A stretch of DNA of 64,000 bases from Cyclobacteriaceae bacterium (GTDB lineage: Bacteria > Bacteroidota > Bacteroidia > Cytophagales > Cyclobacteriaceae), in assembly GCA_030584025.1 (NCBI GenBank), contig CP129487.1, positions 2,728,001-2,792,000 of the forward strand, given 5' to 3'. Under the pieces are notes generated by a model. It searched no databases and had not been told where the DNA came from. It was given only the letters and a program-made list of their open reading frames with translations. Position 1 is the stretch's first letter; each line of letters opens with the position of its first letter. A program made the position numbers and the translations under genes. This document shows positions 17,917 to 25,951 of this stretch, one piece after another.

Positions 17917-17944
17917 AAGGCCCAAAACTTAGGTTTTGGGCCTT
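17917..17944. other. Perfect 12-bp stem-loop between tonB and rpoD
   Basis: AAGGCCCAAAAC and GTTTTGGGCCTT pair perfectly around a TTAG loop. No T tract follows, so it is not a classical intrinsic terminator; it may still protect or end the tonB transcript. It lies just upstream of the rpoD -7 box. Confidence 0.6.
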
Positions 17945-17952
17945 AAAATGCC

Positions 17953-17960
17953 TATATTTG
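17953..17960 (+). promoter_or_regulatory. Candidate -7 box for rpoD (TATATTTG)
   Basis: TATATTTG matches TAnnTTTG exactly. The nearest upstream TTTTG ends only 14 bases away, shorter than the usual spacing. Use of this box would give a leader of roughly 145 bases before the ATG at 18115. The leader contains a further GGTTGAG/CTCAAC hairpin at about 18060-18081. Confidence 0.45.
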
Positions 17961-18114
17961 CACGGGTTTTAGCGACTAATCCGCGTTTTTAGCAAGACTG
18001 GGCACACATCGAAAGTCCGCTTTCTGGAAATCCAAAGATTAATGCACCGCAAAACACACCGGTTGAGTGATAACGCTCAACGGAACTAATTCTAATTTTT
18101 CACGTTTCCTCAAC

Positions 18115-18978
18115 ATGCGACAGTTAAAAATCAGTAAACAAATCACGAATCGGGAGAGTCAGTCCCTTGACAAATATTTACAGGAAATTGGTAAAGTAGA
18201 CCTGATCACAGCCGAACAGGAGGTAGAATTAGCCAAGCGTATTAAAGCAGGCGATCAGATTGCCCTTGAAAAACTAACCAAGGCGAACCTTCGCTTTGTT
18301 GTATCCGTAGCGAAACAATACCAAAACAATGGCCTTACCCTGGGCGACTTAATTAATGAAGGAAATGTGGGTTTGATAAAAGCGGCAACGCGTTTTGATG
18401 AAACCCGTGGTTTTAAATTTATATCCTATGCGGTGTGGTGGATTCGCCAGTCCATTATGCAGGCTTTGGCCGAGCAATCCCGTATTGTGCGCCTTCCGCT
18501 GAACCGGGTAGGCTCATTGAACAAAATTTCCCGCACTTTCTCTGAATTGGAGCAGAAATTTCAGCGTGAACCTTCTCCGGAAGAAATTGCTGAAATTCTT
18601 GACATTACTGCAGATGAGGTTCGCGAGAACCTGAGTGTAGGCGGTCGTCAGGTTTCCGTAGATGCACCCTTTGCCAATGGCGAAGAAAGCAGCTTGCTGG
18701 ATGTATTGGAAAGCACCAGTGAAGTTACACCCGATTCTTCCCTGCTGGAAGATTCACTAAGAAAGGAAGTGCAACGCGCATTGGCAACGTTAACCCAACG
18801 CGAAGCGGAAGTAATCTCGTATTATTTCGGTTTGAACGGAGAACAGGCGTTGACACTGGAAGAGATTGGTGAGAAGTTTAACCTGACGCGCGAGCGTGTT
18901 CGCCAGATCAAGGAAAAAGCAACCCGCAGGTTACGTCATAGCTCACGTAGCAAGAGCCTGAAGGCTTATCTCGGATAA
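18115..18978 (+). CDS. rpoD: Primary RNA polymerase sigma factor RpoD (SigA)
   Basis: This is the housekeeping sigma factor. The start MRQLKISKQITNRESQSLDKY at 18115 is the standard beginning of short Bacteroidota SigA, giving 287 aa; an upstream GTG would add 16 unrelated residues. Regions 1.2 (SLDKYLQEIGKV), 2.1-2.4 (LTKANLRFVVSVAKQYQ, then DLINEGNVGLIKAATRFDE and FISYAVWWIRQSIMQALAEQ), 3 and 4.2 (TLEEIGEKFNLTRERVRQIKEKA) are all visible. It lacks the long N-terminal region 1.1 of E. coli sigma-70, as is normal in this phylum. Confidence 0.96.
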   Translation: MRQLKISKQITNRESQSLDKYLQEIGKVDLITAEQEVELAKRIKAGDQIALEKLTKANLRFVVSVAKQYQNNGLTLGDLINEGNVGLIKAATRFDETRGFKFISYAVWWIRQSIMQALAEQSRIVRLPLNRVGSLNKISRTFSELEQKFQREPSPEEIAEILDITADEVRENLSVGGRQVSVDAPFANGEESSLLDVLESTSEVTPDSSLLEDSLRKEVQRALATLTQREAEVISYYFGLNGEQALTLEEIGEKFNLTRERVRQIKEKATRRLRHSSRSKSLKAYLG

Positions 18979-18996
18979 TTTTCTAAACAATTGATA

Positions 18997-19030
18997 TAAA
19001 AAAAGTCGCCTCTACTGGGCGACTTTTTTA
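18997..19030. terminator. Bidirectional terminator after rpoD
   Basis: GTCGCC (19005-19010) and GGCGAC (19018-19023) form the stem, extended by an A-run on the left pairing with a T-run on the right, so it can end transcription from both sides. It lies between the convergent rpoD and DUF4097 genes. Confidence 0.85.
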
Positions 19031-19050
19031 TTGATAACTATTCACGCGAT

Positions 19051-19854
19051 CTACTTTTTTCTCACAAAGATATCTCCGTTATAGGTTTTCAACATAAACT
19101 CGGGGCCTCCCCCATTTACATCTCCTTTTACCCAATCATCGATCACCACTTTATACACGCCCGATTTTTCATCCTTCTTTTGAATCGGGCCTGACTTAAC
19201 CAAGGCCACATCAAAATCTGTGAAGATATCGCCTTGATTTGTTTTCATCTTCAGCGAAGACTTCAAGGTTGAAGGAAATGTAAGATCAACATCACCATTG
19301 TATGTTGAAAACGACATGGGTGTTCCTTCCGTAACTTTATCGAAGGTAACCTTTATTTCACCATTATAAGAGGTAGCCACTACCGATCCGGAAATGTTAT
19401 AGGCATAGATTTCACCATTGTAGTTACTCAGTTCAAGTTCACCTTGAATATTTTGAATGGTAAGAACACCATCATTGTACGTATGCACTTGTAGATCAAT
19501 ATTTGAAGGCACTTCAATTTCCAGGCTTAGCGCATTGTTCCATGATCCTGAAGAAATCTTAACAAAGTTGCTGCTCTCTGAAACTTCGAGATCCATCGTG
19601 CCACCTGATATTCGCTTCATTCCATCCTTACCTTGCTCAATTTTCTTTCCATCTTTATCAGAGGCCGAATATTTAACCAGAACATCCTTCCTTGGCGTAC
19701 CCTTTATGGTAATAGAGCCTGAGTTTAAATGTGCCTTTACTTTTCCACGTTTTGCCGGATCACTAAAGGGCACTGTAAAGTCGCCTGCGTTTTGGGCCAT
19801 AGACCCCATTGATAAGATTGTGCTCAGTATTATAAAAACCAGTTGCTTTTTCAT
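19051..19854 (-). CDS. Exported DUF4097 beta-repeat protein (second of the pair)
   Basis: The 267-aa protein has a signal peptide (MKKQLVFIILSTILSMGSMAQ) and a right-handed beta-helix-like series of short repeats with NG/ND turns (VHTYNDGVLTIQ, LSNYNGEIYAY, ATSYNGEIKVTF, FSTYNGDVDLTF, LKTYNGDIFVRKK), the pattern of DUF4097/putative adhesin domains. It follows the related 300-aa protein after 11 bases and is the last gene of the ECF sigma operon. These domains occur in cell-envelope stress systems; the direct function is unknown. Confidence 0.82.
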   Translation of the reverse strand: MKKQLVFIILSTILSMGSMAQNAGDFTVPFSDPAKRGKVKAHLNSGSITIKGTPRKDVLVKYSASDKDGKKIEQGKDGMKRISGGTMDLEVSESSNFVKISSGSWNNALSLEIEVPSNIDLQVHTYNDGVLTIQNIQGELELSNYNGEIYAYNISGSVVATSYNGEIKVTFDKVTEGTPMSFSTYNGDVDLTFPSTLKSSLKMKTNQGDIFTDFDVALVKSGPIQKKDEKSGVYKVVIDDWVKGDVNGGGPEFMLKTYNGDIFVRKK

Positions 19855-19865
19855 TTTTGTAATTT

Positions 19866-20768
19866 TTAATTCTCCAATTCCTTTACATAAACATTTCCGT
19901 TGAACGTTTCGAAGTCGAGGTGAATACCCCCTGCTCCGATTTTAAACCGGTTACCGGTTAGCTTGTAACGGGTGCGATCGCTTTTTGTATCTTTTTGAAC
20001 ATGAACCGGTAAAGATTCCAGTTTGGCCACATTGGTGTACAAATCGCCATTAAAGCTTTCAAAACTCAGGTTGGCCGACAATCCTTTTTTAAAGTTTGCA
20101 TTGATGTCGCCATTGAGGGAGTAGTAACGGCAATCCTGATCTGGGTTTTTCGTGTACGAAATATCTACATCACCGTTAATGGTATTGGCATGTGTGGCTC
20201 CGGCTATGTTTTTCAATCGTATGCTGCCATTGATATTATCAGCAACGACCACACGTTGAATATTTTCTACATCAATATCGCCATCATTAACAGTGGAAAC
20301 ATGCACGTTAACACCTTGTGGAACTTTTACTGTAAAGTTTACTTTGAAATCGTATCCTTCATTATCACGCCAGTTTTCGTCATCATCACAATCATTCCAA
20401 TCGTAGCCCCAACCGGCATTTCGCTTTCTGTTCCAGTTATTTTTCTTTCCTTGCCCGAACGTGTTGCTTAAACCATTCAGGTAAAGGATAATCGTATCTG
20501 CCCGATCGATCACTCCTATCGTTAATTCACGCTTTCCTTTCTCCAATCGCTGTTCTGTCTTTGCCTTAATCGTTTTTTCGATCTCCACCACTATTTTACT
20601 GCCCGTATATCCGGTTACTGATACCGAACCATTGATGTTGGCAATAATCATGGTATTGCTTTGACTGACCTGTTCAAATGAAAATTCGCGCGTCAGCTTT
20701 TCGGTATGTGATTGCCCGAAGGTTATCCCGCATATCAGTATCCATAAAAGTGTTATTTGTGTTCTCAT
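19866..20768 (-). CDS. Exported DUF4097 beta-repeat protein (first of the pair)
   Basis: This 300-aa signal-peptide protein shows the same repeat style as its downstream neighbour (IIANINGSVSVTG, VVADNINGSIRLKN, THANTINGDVDISY, YYSLNGDINANF, FESFNGDLYTN, LDFETFNGNVYVKE). An acidic/Trp-rich insertion near residues 105-130 (NRKRNAGWGYDWNDCDDDENW) could bind cations or mark a surface loop. Three bases separate it from the upstream HEAT-repeat gene, so it is in the same transcript as the ECF sigma factor. Confidence 0.82.
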   Translation of the reverse strand: MRTQITLLWILICGITFGQSHTEKLTREFSFEQVSQSNTMIIANINGSVSVTGYTGSKIVVEIEKTIKAKTEQRLEKGKRELTIGVIDRADTIILYLNGLSNTFGQGKKNNWNRKRNAGWGYDWNDCDDDENWRDNEGYDFKVNFTVKVPQGVNVHVSTVNDGDIDVENIQRVVVADNINGSIRLKNIAGATHANTINGDVDISYTKNPDQDCRYYSLNGDINANFKKGLSANLSFESFNGDLYTNVAKLESLPVHVQKDTKSDRTRYKLTGNRFKIGAGGIHLDFETFNGNVYVKELEN

Positions 20769-20771
20769 AAC

Positions 20772-21551
20772 TCAACTCATTACTTTAATACTTTCCTCAA
20801 TTCGTTTTTTTACATCACCCGGAGTGCTGTCACTTTTCAGAATTTGCTCCAGTGCCTTTACCGATGATTTTTCTTGTAGCGCAGCCATCAACTCGGCCAA
20901 CGCCACCTGTACCAATGGCGAATCTTGCCTGCCGATAGATTGCACCAATTGTTCACGAACCTGATCATTGCGCACGTATAGCTTTAATGCTTCCAGTGCG
21001 GAAAGTCGTACGTTCACATTCGGATCATTGTTAAGGGTTTGAATCAATGCGTTGGTGACTTTGCTACTCACCTGGTCCATTTCCTGAGTCAAGCTAACGG
21101 CTTTCAATCTTTCGGTAGCCGATTCCTTTTCAAGCAGGGAAAGCATCATCATTTCCCTTAGTTCAAATACCTGCTCATTGAGTAAGGCAACCTGCTCATC
21201 ATCCGAATCGGGTTGAAGGAAATACCCCAGGAAAAAACCAACCAGCAGAGTAACTGAGGCAAATGCCAACTTGGGTGCCAGTTGCGGCCAACTGAAAAAA
21301 CTACTCCATGAAAATCCACCAGACTCCTGCTTGATTTTAGACAACATCGTGTAGAACTGATGATCCATTTCCGTTGAAGGGACTGGCATTTCCAGTTCCT
21401 CCAATTGTCTTTGTACATGCCTGAGGGAATCAAGATCATCCAACTCAATTACTCCCAGCTCAAGCAAGTGCTCAATCTGTTTTAGCTCCGATGGGTCAGC
21501 CTGACCTTCATGATACTTGACCAATAATTCATTAATCTTCTCCTTATCCAT
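20772..21551 (-). CDS. HEAT-repeat membrane protein, candidate anti-sigma factor
   Basis: The protein (259 aa from the ATG at 21551, or 265 aa from an upstream ATG at 21569 that overlaps the sigma gene) has an N-terminal cytoplasmic segment (INELLVKYHEGQADPSELKQIEHLL) typical of Bacteroidota anti-sigma proteins, one membrane helix (LAFASVTLLVGFFLGYFL), and a periplasmic part with HEAT-like helical repeats (PNVNVRLSALEALKLYV, then SPLVQVALAELMAALQE). Placement directly after an ECF sigma gene supports an anti-sigma role. No HxxxCxxC zinc motif is seen. Confidence 0.75.
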   Translation of the reverse strand: MDKEKINELLVKYHEGQADPSELKQIEHLLELGVIELDDLDSLRHVQRQLEELEMPVPSTEMDHQFYTMLSKIKQESGGFSWSSFFSWPQLAPKLAFASVTLLVGFFLGYFLQPDSDDEQVALLNEQVFELREMMMLSLLEKESATERLKAVSLTQEMDQVSSKVTNALIQTLNNDPNVNVRLSALEALKLYVRNDQVREQLVQSIGRQDSPLVQVALAELMAALQEKSSVKALEQILKSDSTPGDVKKRIEESIKVMS

Positions 21552-21552
21552 A

Positions 21553-22125
21553 CTATACTTGCTTTTCAAGTTGTTTGTACACAGCCTTCAATTCTTGCAA
21601 GGCCCTGAAAACTTTAACTTTTACGGTACCCTCCGAACAGCCCAGTACCTCACCAATCTCCTTGTACTTCATTTCCTGGAATTTGCTGAGCAACAAAATT
21701 TCCCTTCTATCCTGTGGCAACCTTTCCATGGCCATGGCAAGCAACTGCAATTCTTCGCGTTGTTGGAGATCCGTGGTGTGGGAATCGGGTGAACCCAGCC
21801 GATCCTGCCAGTTTTCAACAGATTCAACCTTTCCAAATTTGTTCTTCCTATAGTGGTCGTTGTTCACATTACGCGCAATGTGAAACATCCACGTTCTGAA
21901 ATCGCCATCCCCGCGGAATACATGGCGATACTTCAAAATGCGGAAGAACACATTCTGAACAAGGTCTTCACTTAATTCAGTGTTTTTGCTCAAGCCATAG
22001 AAGAACCCGAACAGCGGCCTTTTATAGCGCTCGAACAAAAGGCCTAGCCTGTCGAGATCACCCTCTTTAACCTTGAGCATCAAGGCATTGTCGCTGAGTG
22101 TTTCCAATCCGGATAAAGTTTTCAA
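21553..22125 (-). CDS. ECF-type RNA polymerase sigma factor
   Basis: The 190-aa protein has region 2 (LFERYKRPLFGFFYGLSKNTELSEDLVQNVFFRIL, FRTWMFHIARNVNNDHYRK) and region 4 (LPQDRREILLLSKFQEMKYKEIGEVLGCSEGTVKVKVFRALQEL). It is the first gene of a four-gene minus-strand operon with the HEAT-repeat protein and two DUF4097 proteins. The layout suggests an envelope-responsive sigma factor whose operon includes its own anti-sigma factor. Two 10-bp direct repeats sit just upstream. Confidence 0.92.
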   Translation of the reverse strand: MKTLSGLETLSDNALMLKVKEGDLDRLGLLFERYKRPLFGFFYGLSKNTELSEDLVQNVFFRILKYRHVFRGDGDFRTWMFHIARNVNNDHYRKNKFGKVESVENWQDRLGSPDSHTTDLQQREELQLLAMAMERLPQDRREILLLSKFQEMKYKEIGEVLGCSEGTVKVKVFRALQELKAVYKQLEKQV

Positions 22126-22152
22126 GCAGGGAAACTCACGATTTCCCCGATG

Positions 22153-22172
22153 GTTACAGAAAGTTACAGAAA
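22153..22172. repeat. Two 10-bp direct repeats upstream of the ECF sigma gene
   Basis: GTTACAGAAA occurs twice back to back, followed by a partial third unit (GTTTTAAGG). Read on the minus strand, this places two GTAAC-like elements one helical turn apart about 30-45 bases upstream of the sigma start. They could be a regulator site or ECF -35-like elements. Confidence 0.5.
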
Positions 22173-22272
22173 GTTTTAAGGGCAGGTTGGTGTTGGCCCG
22201 TGGGTAAAAAGTAAATACGCAACATTCACAAGAAAGACCGACTGCTACCCGTACCTTACCAACTTATAGAAA

Positions 22273-23163
22273 ATGCATGGATGTATATTTCCTTTTAACG
22301 CTGGGCTCGTAGGCGGTATAATACTTTTCACTTATATCCTACCAATCAGCCTGTGGATTACGGCTATTTTTTCAGGAGTACGGATTGGACTCGTAGATAT
22401 GGTGTTCATGCGCTTTCGAAAGGTGCCACCTGCTTTGATTGTACAATCGCTTATTCTGGCTACCAAGGCGGGCATTAAAGGAATCACCTCTAATCAGCTG
22501 GAAACCCACTATTTAGCCAAAGGCCATCTGCAGCAGGTAATCAAAGCCTTGATTGTGGCAGACAAAGCCAACCTGAACATGAATTTCAAAGAAGCTACTG
22601 CCATTGACCTGGCCGGCCGCGATGTATTACGGGCTGTGCAACTATCGGTAACTCCGTATGTAATTGCAGTACCTGCCATTATGGGTGTATCCATTGAGGG
22701 CATTCAACTGGTAGCCGTTGCGCGTGTAACGGTTCGGGCCAACATCCGGCAGTTGGTGGGTGGATCGGGTGAAGAAACCATTATTGCGCGCGTTGGACAG
22801 GGTATTATTTCGGCAATAGGTAAAGCGCCTAGTTATAAAGAAGTACTCAGCAATCCGGATAGTATCTCCAAAGAGGTGCTCGCCAATGGGCTTGATTCAG
22901 GAACCGCCTATGAAATTTTGTCGATTGACATTGCCGATATCGACATCGGTAAAAACATTGGTGCGCTGTTGCAAATTGATCAGGCCAATGCCGACCTGAA
23001 TATCGCCAAAGCCAAAGCAGAAGAACGTAGGGCGATGGCCGTGGCACTGGAACAGGAAATGGTTGCCCGGGCACAGGAAGCACGCGCTAAAGTGATTATG
23101 GAAGAAGTGAAAATTCCGGCAGCCATATCAGGCGCCTTCCGTTCGCAAAAGTTTCTTAATTGA
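22273..23163 (+). CDS. floA: Flotillin-like protein FloA, C-terminally shortened
   Basis: FloA proteins organise membrane microdomains. The 296-aa protein has the membrane-inserted N-terminus (GLVGGIILFTYILPISLWITAIFSGVRIGLV) and the SPFH region (IDLAGRDVLRAVQLSVTPYVI, VARVTVRANIRQLVGGSGEETIIARVGQGI, then EILSIDIADIDIGKNIGALLQ and AKAEERRAMAVALEQEM). An in-frame TAG just before the ATG fixes the start. It stops at FRSQKFLN, while FloA relatives normally continue about 30 residues (a stretch like GxMDYxxxKNIQADT). The stop overlaps the convergent methyltransferase gene by eight bases. Confidence 0.88.
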   Translation: MHGCIFPFNAGLVGGIILFTYILPISLWITAIFSGVRIGLVDMVFMRFRKVPPALIVQSLILATKAGIKGITSNQLETHYLAKGHLQQVIKALIVADKANLNMNFKEATAIDLAGRDVLRAVQLSVTPYVIAVPAIMGVSIEGIQLVAVARVTVRANIRQLVGGSGEETIIARVGQGIISAIGKAPSYKEVLSNPDSISKEVLANGLDSGTAYEILSIDIADIDIGKNIGALLQIDQANADLNIAKAKAEERRAMAVALEQEMVARAQEARAKVIMEEVKIPAAISGAFRSQKFLN

Positions 23164-23911
23164 TTTTACGGCATTCGATCAGCCAATCCCAGGGATAGGG
23201 ATCCTTCATCCAACTGGCAGGTTTATCAAATTCTGTATTCCAATCGTACTCAATTTTTTCGATGGCGGTAACGGTGAGGCCAACCTCACGCATGAGTACA
23301 TGCAACTCGGTATGCGTATAATGCTTGGTGGGCACATCGTTAATGTGTATAATCCCTTGCACCAGGTGAGGTTTATTCGCTTTGAAATAATCGAACTCAT
23401 GAGCCGGAATATTTTTCAAATCAATACCTTCTTTTTTGTACATGCGTATCAACTGCCACGAGGCATGCAATACCGACTCAAGTGATGGCACAACCATAAG
23501 GGCATGACCCCCACGCTTCAACGATTTCTGAATGTTCCGAAACATGATCACATTCTTTTCCACTTCGGGTAACATGATTACGTTACAGCAAAAAGCAAAA
23601 TCAGCAGGCGCGATTCTTAACCGGGGGTTTGAAAGGTCAGCATGCTTGAATATGATGTTTTTATACGGGCGTTGCTTTGCCGTTGAAAGGCACTCTTCAG
23701 AAATATCAAGTGCAAGAACTTCTTTGAACGCAGGCGCTAAATAAGGAAAGGCCTTGCCTACTCCGCAACCAAAATCGATGGCGCGGTGTTTTTTGTTGGC
23801 ATGTTTTTTAAAATATCGGGGAAGTATTTTTCGCTTATCGCTTTTGAAGACATCAAATATTTCGTCTTCGTATGTAGGGGCAATGGTATTCCAATGCTTT
23901 TGTTGATCCAT
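23156..23911 (-). CDS. SAM-dependent class I methyltransferase
   Basis: The 251-aa protein has the Rossmann SAM motif I (HRAIDFGCGVGKAFPYLAP, near residues 42-60), the acidic loop (VLALDISEECLSTAKQ) and a later NVIMLPEVEKNVIMFRNIQKSLKRGGHALMVVP segment, as in Methyltransf_11/25 small-molecule or ubiquinone-type methyltransferases. The substrate cannot be read from the sequence. Its 3' end overlaps the floA stop on the other strand. Confidence 0.85.
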   Translation of the reverse strand: MDQQKHWNTIAPTYEDEIFDVFKSDKRKILPRYFKKHANKKHRAIDFGCGVGKAFPYLAPAFKEVLALDISEECLSTAKQRPYKNIIFKHADLSNPRLRIAPADFAFCCNVIMLPEVEKNVIMFRNIQKSLKRGGHALMVVPSLESVLHASWQLIRMYKKEGIDLKNIPAHEFDYFKANKPHLVQGIIHINDVPTKHYTHTELHVLMREVGLTVTAIEKIEYDWNTEFDKPASWMKDPYPWDWLIECRKIN

Positions 23912-23960
23912 GTGAACTGGTTAGTGTGTACCGAACAAAGTTAAAACAATTAACGTAGCA

Positions 23961-24374
23961 TCACGCTTTTCCCATGGGCTTCTTCATACCTTGCTGAATA
24001 AGTGATTTCAAAACGTTCAGGTCTACATCTCCAAGTCGCTTGATATACAGGCACGATTTTCCGGTTTTGTGCTTTCCCAGTTTTGCCAACAACTCCGGCT
24101 GTTGCTCCAGACCGCTCATGATGTAAAGGGTAAGCGCTTGCTTGCGCGGAGAAAAACCACATAAAAACCAATCGCCCTCACGACCGCTGGCGTATTTATA
24201 ATGGTATTCGCCAAACCCAACAATACTGGTGCCCCACATTTTGGGTTCGGTCTTAGTAATCGTCTTCATCAACGCAGCAACTTTCTCACAATCTTCACGC
24301 ATTTGCGTATCCTTCACCGATTGGAGAAAAGCCTTTACGCTTGAGGTGTTCTTTTTGGTTTTGAGTTCGGCCAT
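23961..24374 (-). CDS. DUF1801 domain protein
   Basis: The start is placed at MAELKTKKNTSS (24374), giving 137 aa; upstream in-frame codons encode an unrelated Arg-rich stretch. The family core is visible: helix VKAFLQSVKDTQMREDCEKVAALMKTI, then KMWGTSIVGFGEYHYKY, ALTLYIMSGLEQQPELLAKLG and KSCLYIKRLGDVDLNVLKSLI. DUF1801 proteins have a YdhG-like fold and no established activity. A different DUF1801 gene lies at 56769-57233. Confidence 0.85.
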   Translation of the reverse strand: MAELKTKKNTSSVKAFLQSVKDTQMREDCEKVAALMKTITKTEPKMWGTSIVGFGEYHYKYASGREGDWFLCGFSPRKQALTLYIMSGLEQQPELLAKLGKHKTGKSCLYIKRLGDVDLNVLKSLIQQGMKKPMGKA

Positions 24375-24463
24375 ATTGGAAAGTGTGTTATCCAAAAATA
24401 GAAAAACGACCGCTCTTCTTAAAGAAGTTACCAAACCAGATCGTGAACGTAAAACGGTTCTTA

Positions 24464-24910
24464 CTACACCGGCACACGGGCCGTCTGATACCAAAACCGA
24501 TCGATTGAACTGACCAAATCAATAAAATCATCCAATTGAATGGGCTTGGGAATGTAGGCATTGGCAAAATTCTGGTACGACTTCCGTATATCTTCCGGAT
24601 TGGTTGATGTGGTCAACATGAGCACTGGTATGTGTCGCGTGGCATCATTATTTTTTGTGCGGATAAGAATTTCATGACCATTTACACCCGGCAGGTTTAC
24701 GTCCAGCAAGATTAAATCGGGCGGTCTTGCATCTGTATAACGACCTTGCTTGAAAATGAAATCCAGGGCTTGCAGACCATCCGTGGCCACCGTTAATGAG
24801 TGGGGCAGATTCAACTCTTCGAATGCTTCACGCATAAGTAACACATCACCCGCATTATCTTCAACAAGTAAAATGTGTTTTCGGCCCTCACTGGCCGTTG
24901 CATTTTTCAT
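24464..24910 (-). CDS. Free-standing receiver (Rcp1-type) response regulator
   Basis: The 148-aa protein is a single receiver domain: acidic pocket in LLVEDNAGD, phospho-acceptor Asp in LILLDVNLPGVNG, the conserved Thr in LMLTTS, and Lys in YIPKPIQ. It lacks an output domain, like the cyanobacterial phytochrome partner Rcp1 and many Bacteroidota receivers that work with hybrid or phytochrome kinases. The DNAGD-LLMREAF signature fits the Rcp1 subgroup. Its kinase may be elsewhere, because the neighbouring kinase already has a NarL-type partner. Confidence 0.9.
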   Translation of the reverse strand: MKNATASEGRKHILLVEDNAGDVLLMREAFEELNLPHSLTVATDGLQALDFIFKQGRYTDARPPDLILLDVNLPGVNGHEILIRTKNNDATRHIPVLMLTTSTNPEDIRKSYQNFANAYIPKPIQLDDFIDLVSSIDRFWYQTARVPV

Positions 24911-24972
24911 TTGGCTTTAACTAAACGTTATACACTATTCATCTTAGAGGGCTTTGAACTACAGACCAATTC

Positions 24973-25212
24973 TCAATTAATCCGGTAATGTCCGCATCGT
25001 ACGGCATAACAAAGCAAACCGATGTTTGTACGCGCCTGGGTTTTGGCCAGGATGTTGGCGCGGTGATTAAAAAATGTTTTTTCGCTGATTTGTAATCGTT
25101 TGCTGATTTGGGCAGGTGATAGTTCATTACAAATAAGAAGCAAAACCTGCAACTCCCGTGAGGTAAGATTGGCATCTATGTCAAGCCCTACCGTTGTGAA
25201 ATTTTTTCTCAT
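24973..25212 (-). CDS. Stand-alone LuxR/NarL-type HTH protein
   Basis: This 79-aa gene encodes only a LuxR-type DNA-binding domain (SRELQVLLLICNELSPAQISKRLQISEKTFFNHRANILAKT). It aligns without gaps to the last 79 residues of the NarL-type regulator just upstream, with 47 identical residues by my count. Its first four residues, MRKN, correspond to the linker of that regulator, so it looks like a duplicated C-terminal half that starts at a linker Met. No receiver remnant fits in the ~90 bases upstream. A palindrome there is shared with the lipoprotein operon. A truncated pseudogene is the alternative. Confidence 0.75.
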   Translation of the reverse strand: MRKNFTTVGLDIDANLTSRELQVLLLICNELSPAQISKRLQISEKTFFNHRANILAKTQARTNIGLLCYAVRCGHYRIN

Positions 25213-25271
25213 AGCGATAATAGATTTTATGATCGCAAAATGCCTGTGTTATAGCATTCGGATACGGGGGC

Positions 25272-25288
25272 ATGGGAGTAATTCCCAT
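25272..25288. promoter_or_regulatory. 17-bp palindrome upstream of the stand-alone HTH gene
   Basis: ATGGGAGTAATTCCCAT is symmetric around its central A except for one pair. It is about 60 bases upstream of the HTH gene start and just before the regulator gene's stop. It closely matches the palindrome at 27934-27950 (joint consensus ATRGGAGTAAYTCCYAT), so it is a candidate operator for the NarL-type regulator. Confidence 0.65.
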
Positions 25289-25303
25289 AGAATTTTCAGA
25301 AAA

Positions 25304-25951
25304 TCAGCTTAATTCAATGTAACCCCGTTGTACGGCAAAGCGCAACAGACCTACATTGGTTCTGCTGCGGGTTTTCACTAATATGTTGGTGCGGTGATTA
25401 AAAAACGTTTTCTCGCTGATTTGCAGGCGGTTACTGATTTCAGTAGGGGTTAATTCCTGGCAAATCAATAGTAAAATCTCAAGTTCACGGCTGCTAAGCC
25501 TGGAGGTGGTTTCTACACCGGAACCCGAAATATTTTTCCGCATAGCCTCCTCGACAATCTCGTTCTTGTAAAAATCCTTATCCACTATGGAATACAAAGC
25601 TCGTTCAACCTCTGCAGGTTCAACGCTTTTGCTCAAAAATCCGTGGATACCGATATCCATCAGCTTATGGATAAACACCGCCTCGGTGTGCATGGTAAGG
25701 ATAAGCATTTTTACATCCGGATGATGCAAGGAAATATGGCGGGCCGCATCCATACCACTCATAACCGGCATCTCCAAATCCAGAATAACTGCATCAGGAG
25801 GTTCAGCTTCAATCAGGGCTAGCAACTCCTTTCCATTAGCGGCCTCTTTCACTTCTTTAACCCGTTGAAATGTTTTTAGCAAGCGAAGCATGCCCTTCCG
25901 CACAACCGTATGATCGTCCGCCAGGTATACCGTTAGGCTTTCACGCATCAT
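25304..25951 (-). CDS. NarL/FixJ-family response regulator
   Basis: The 215-aa protein has an N-terminal receiver (YLADDHTVVRKGM, phospho-acceptor D58 in AVILDLEMPVMSGMD, LTMHTEA, GFLSKSVEP) and a C-terminal LuxR-type HTH (SSRELEILLLICQELTPTEISNRLQISEKTFFNHRTNI). It overlaps the kinase gene by 11 bases, so the two form a cognate pair. Two shared palindromes in the locus are its most likely binding sites. Confidence 0.94.
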   Translation of the reverse strand: MMRESLTVYLADDHTVVRKGMLRLLKTFQRVKEVKEAANGKELLALIEAEPPDAVILDLEMPVMSGMDAARHISLHHPDVKMLILTMHTEAVFIHKLMDIGIHGFLSKSVEPAEVERALYSIVDKDFYKNEIVEEAMRKNISGSGVETTSRLSSRELEILLLICQELTPTEISNRLQISEKTFFNHRTNILVKTRSRTNVGLLRFAVQRGYIELS

